Source of the DNA: JBHOQS01 sp042408875
GTDB lineage: Bacteria > Chloroflexota > UBA11872 > JBHOQS01
Reading direction: 5' to 3'
Length of the DNA stretch: 64,000 bases
Assembly (NCBI GenBank): GCA_042408875.1
Contig: JBHOQS010000027.1
Span: forward strand, 124,001-188,000
The translations under genes were made by a program, and so were the position numbers. The notes below the pieces were generated by a model. That model saw only the letters and a list, made by a program, of their open reading frames with translations. It did no database searches and was not told the DNA's origin. How positions within the stretch are numbered: the stretch's first letter is position 1; each line of letters starts with the position of its first letter. This document shows, one piece after another, positions 62,449 to 64,000 of the stretch.

Positions 62449-63851
62449 ATGTTCCGTCTGGGCATTCCGTCTCTGCTTAGCCGCCGCCACCTGATCGGAG
62501 GCCTTGCCGCAGCTACGGGCAGCGGACTCCTGGCTGCCTGCGCGCAGCCGCAGCGCACCACCACGCCGGAGCAAAGGCCGGCCAGGTCACCATCACCGGC
62601 AGGTTGATGGTGCTGCAAGTCGATGACTACCATCCGGACCACAACAAGTTCCTGAAGGAGGAGATCGAGCGCTTTGCGCGGGAGAAGAACTGGCCGTTGG
62701 ACCTGGCGAACATCGCCGGCTTCCTGGCGGGCATGGACATCTACCAGAAGCTCCTGGCCCAGAAGCAGGCCGGCCAGCCCCCCGACTTCCTGTTCCATGG
62801 CCTCTCCACTCGCCAGATGGTCTTCTTGAAGCTCCTGCGGGAGCAGACGGCGTTTGTGGAGGACTTGCAGAAGCGCTACGGGCGGGTGTATCCGTCGGCG
62901 CGGGCCTCGCAGGTGATCGATGGCAAGTGGTGGTCCGTGCCCTTCTACAACCGCACCGGCGGGTACTGGGTGCGGGAGGACAAATTCAAGGCCATCGGTG
63001 TAAACATTGACAAGGACCTCGACACCTGGGATCAGGTGCGGGAGAACTGTCTCAAGGTCTCTGACCCGGCCAACCAGCTCTATGGCTGGGGCATGACGGT
63101 GAACCGGTCGGGCGACGGGGAGAGCCTGGTGTGGAACATCATCTGGTCCTTCGGTGGGGCGCTGGCCGATACGACCGGGCAGATCGTGACGCTGAACTCG
63201 CCGCAGACGATCGCCGGCCTCACCTGGCTGAAAGAGGTGTACACTGACCCGAAGTGGGCGCCGATGCTGCCACCAGGGGTCAATGCGTGGACCGACCCCT
63301 CGAACAACGAGGCGTTCCTGGCTGGTACGATCGCCTTCACGTCGAATGCCGGCACGATGTATGCCAAGGCGGTCTTTGATAAGAACCCCTTGGCGCCGCA
63401 CATCAAGGTGTTGCCGCAGCCTCTTGGCCCGGCGAAGCAGCGCCTGCAGGGCTCCGGCGGGCATAATTTCTACTTCTTCGATGGCAGCAAGAACTACGAT
63501 GCGGCGCGCCAGCTGGCCGAGCATCTGCTGAGCATCGACGTGCAGCGGGTGCTGTGGAAGACCAGCACCGGCTACGTGGTGCCGGCCTACGAGAAGTGGT
63601 GGGACGATCCGATCATCCAGGGCGATGAGAACAGCCGCCGCTTCAGGCCGATTGCATTTTCTGAGCCACCGTTCCCAGGGGTGGCCTGGCGCGGCCCGCT
63701 CTCGGAGGCGGCCGACGCGGTATCCGCCCAGAACGTCGCCACGGATATGATGGGCGAGATCCTGGCGGGCAAGCCGGTGGCCCAGGCGGTCAAGGACGCC
63801 CATGACCGCTGCGTGAAGATCTTTAAGGAGTTCGGGTTCAAGGGCGCATGA
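62449..63851 (+). pseudogene. Tandem solute-binding lipoprotein 3, frameshifted
   Basis: From ATG 62449 (GAGGAGG upstream) a signal reads SRRHLIGGLAAATGS and the lipobox LLAAC (C31), then CAQPQRTTTPEQRP, but a shift near 62574-62584 sends it to a TGA at 62605. The mature domain continues in another frame from GQVTITG through VLQVDDYHPDHN to the stop at 63851, otherwise intact. Compared with SBP 2, four bases are lost in the GCCGGCC stretch. It may be a pseudogene, a sequencing error, or made by ribosomal slippage. The mature part alone could start at TTG 62604 but would not be exported. Confidence 0.8.
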
Positions 63852-63869
63852 GATGCCGGCCCTCACCCG

Positions 63870-63899
63870 GCCCCTCTCCCCAGGCCTGGGGAGAGGGGC
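63870..63899. repeat. Perfect 30-base palindrome, second copy of the dispersed family
   Basis: GCCCCTCTCCCCAGG and its exact complement with no loop, preceded by GGCCCTCACCCG, 18 bases after the SBP 3 stop. Same structure and position (behind a gene end) as the copy at 39453-39486. The remainder to 64000 shows no gene. Confidence 0.75.
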
Positions 63900-64000
63900 G
63901 AGCATGGGGAGGCCTGGTGCCATTCGGACCTGGGTGTCCTGCCTGTATGCTGCTCTTCCGATGCTTTGGGAGAAGGGTGCAGGCGGGATGTAGGCTTGGC

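Noticed and set aside
1..64000. tRNA and rRNA genes
   Set aside because: No T-loop GGTTCGAATCC-like string with a plausible cloverleaf and no rRNA-conserved string was noticed; a tRNAscan run would be decisive.

Overview
This is about 64 kb of GC-rich DNA, almost certainly from a member of the phylum Chloroflexota (Thermomicrobia-like or Chloroflexia-like; I cannot place it lower). The reasons are indirect: a rich stock of extracellular solute-binding lipoproteins with twin-arginine signals, cox-like molybdenum hydroxylases, an F420-type LLM oxidoreductase, an S18 protein with a long Ala/Glu N-terminal tail, and a C-terminal module of the type FPETGH...GGL..FGYP that is common in Chloroflexota surface proteins. 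No rRNA or tRNA was found that could settle it.

Layout. 1-1 kb: edge sequence and a hicBA toxin-antitoxin pair. 1-13.6 kb: a mostly minus-strand catabolic cluster with two enolase-superfamily proteins, two Gfo/Idh/MocA oxidoreductases, a MetE-like zinc protein, an LLM oxidoreductase, a GH172-type protein (plus strand), a RraA-type aldolase, one solute-binding protein (SBP) and the wreck of a second SBP. 13.9-16.4 kb: GNAT, M20 peptidase and SRPBCC genes. 16.7-21.8 kb: a plus-strand envelope set (PAP2 phosphatase, flippase/LPG-synthase-type membrane protein, alkaline-phosphatase-superfamily enzyme). 22-24 kb: SDR plus thiolase. 24-30.5 kb: housekeeping genes on the minus strand (DUF2344, DUF1648, ilvE, parvulin, rpsR-ssb-rpsF, sua5). 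30.9-39.4 kb: an SBP, then a five-gene molybdenum hydroxylase operon (CoxG, large, small, second large, FAD subunits) behind a good sigma-70-type promoter. 39.6-44.2 kb: a base-composition outlier SBP and an AAA/VWA pair. 44.4-51.7 kb: an SBP remnant, a PQQ-propeller protein, two small secreted LPRTG proteins, a broken phosphate transporter, an MBL hydrolase and an LVIVD lipoprotein. 51.7-53.8 kb: an XRE regulator translationally coupled to a protein with a DnaA domain-I-like C-terminus. 54-64 kb: a sugar ABC ATPase behind a long structured leader, a MEDS-domain protein, a zinc ribbon, larC and a tandem run of three related SBPs, the last behind a c-di-AMP (ydaO-type) riboswitch and carrying a frameshift.

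How it fits together. The window reads as an uptake-and-oxidation island: SBPs would deliver sugars, acids or other organics, and the dehydratases, dehydrogenases and hydroxylases would process them. Strikingly, there are six intact or nearly intact SBP genes, two SBP wrecks and one ATPase, but not one permease gene. Two pseudogenes carry short tandem duplications as visible lesions, and several leaders contain short tandem A+T repeats, so replication slippage seems active here. The most unusual pieces are the XRE/DnaA-domain pair, the riboswitch-controlled SBP, the AAA protein with altered Walker motifs, the two LPRTG proteins and the operon with two large hydroxylase subunits.
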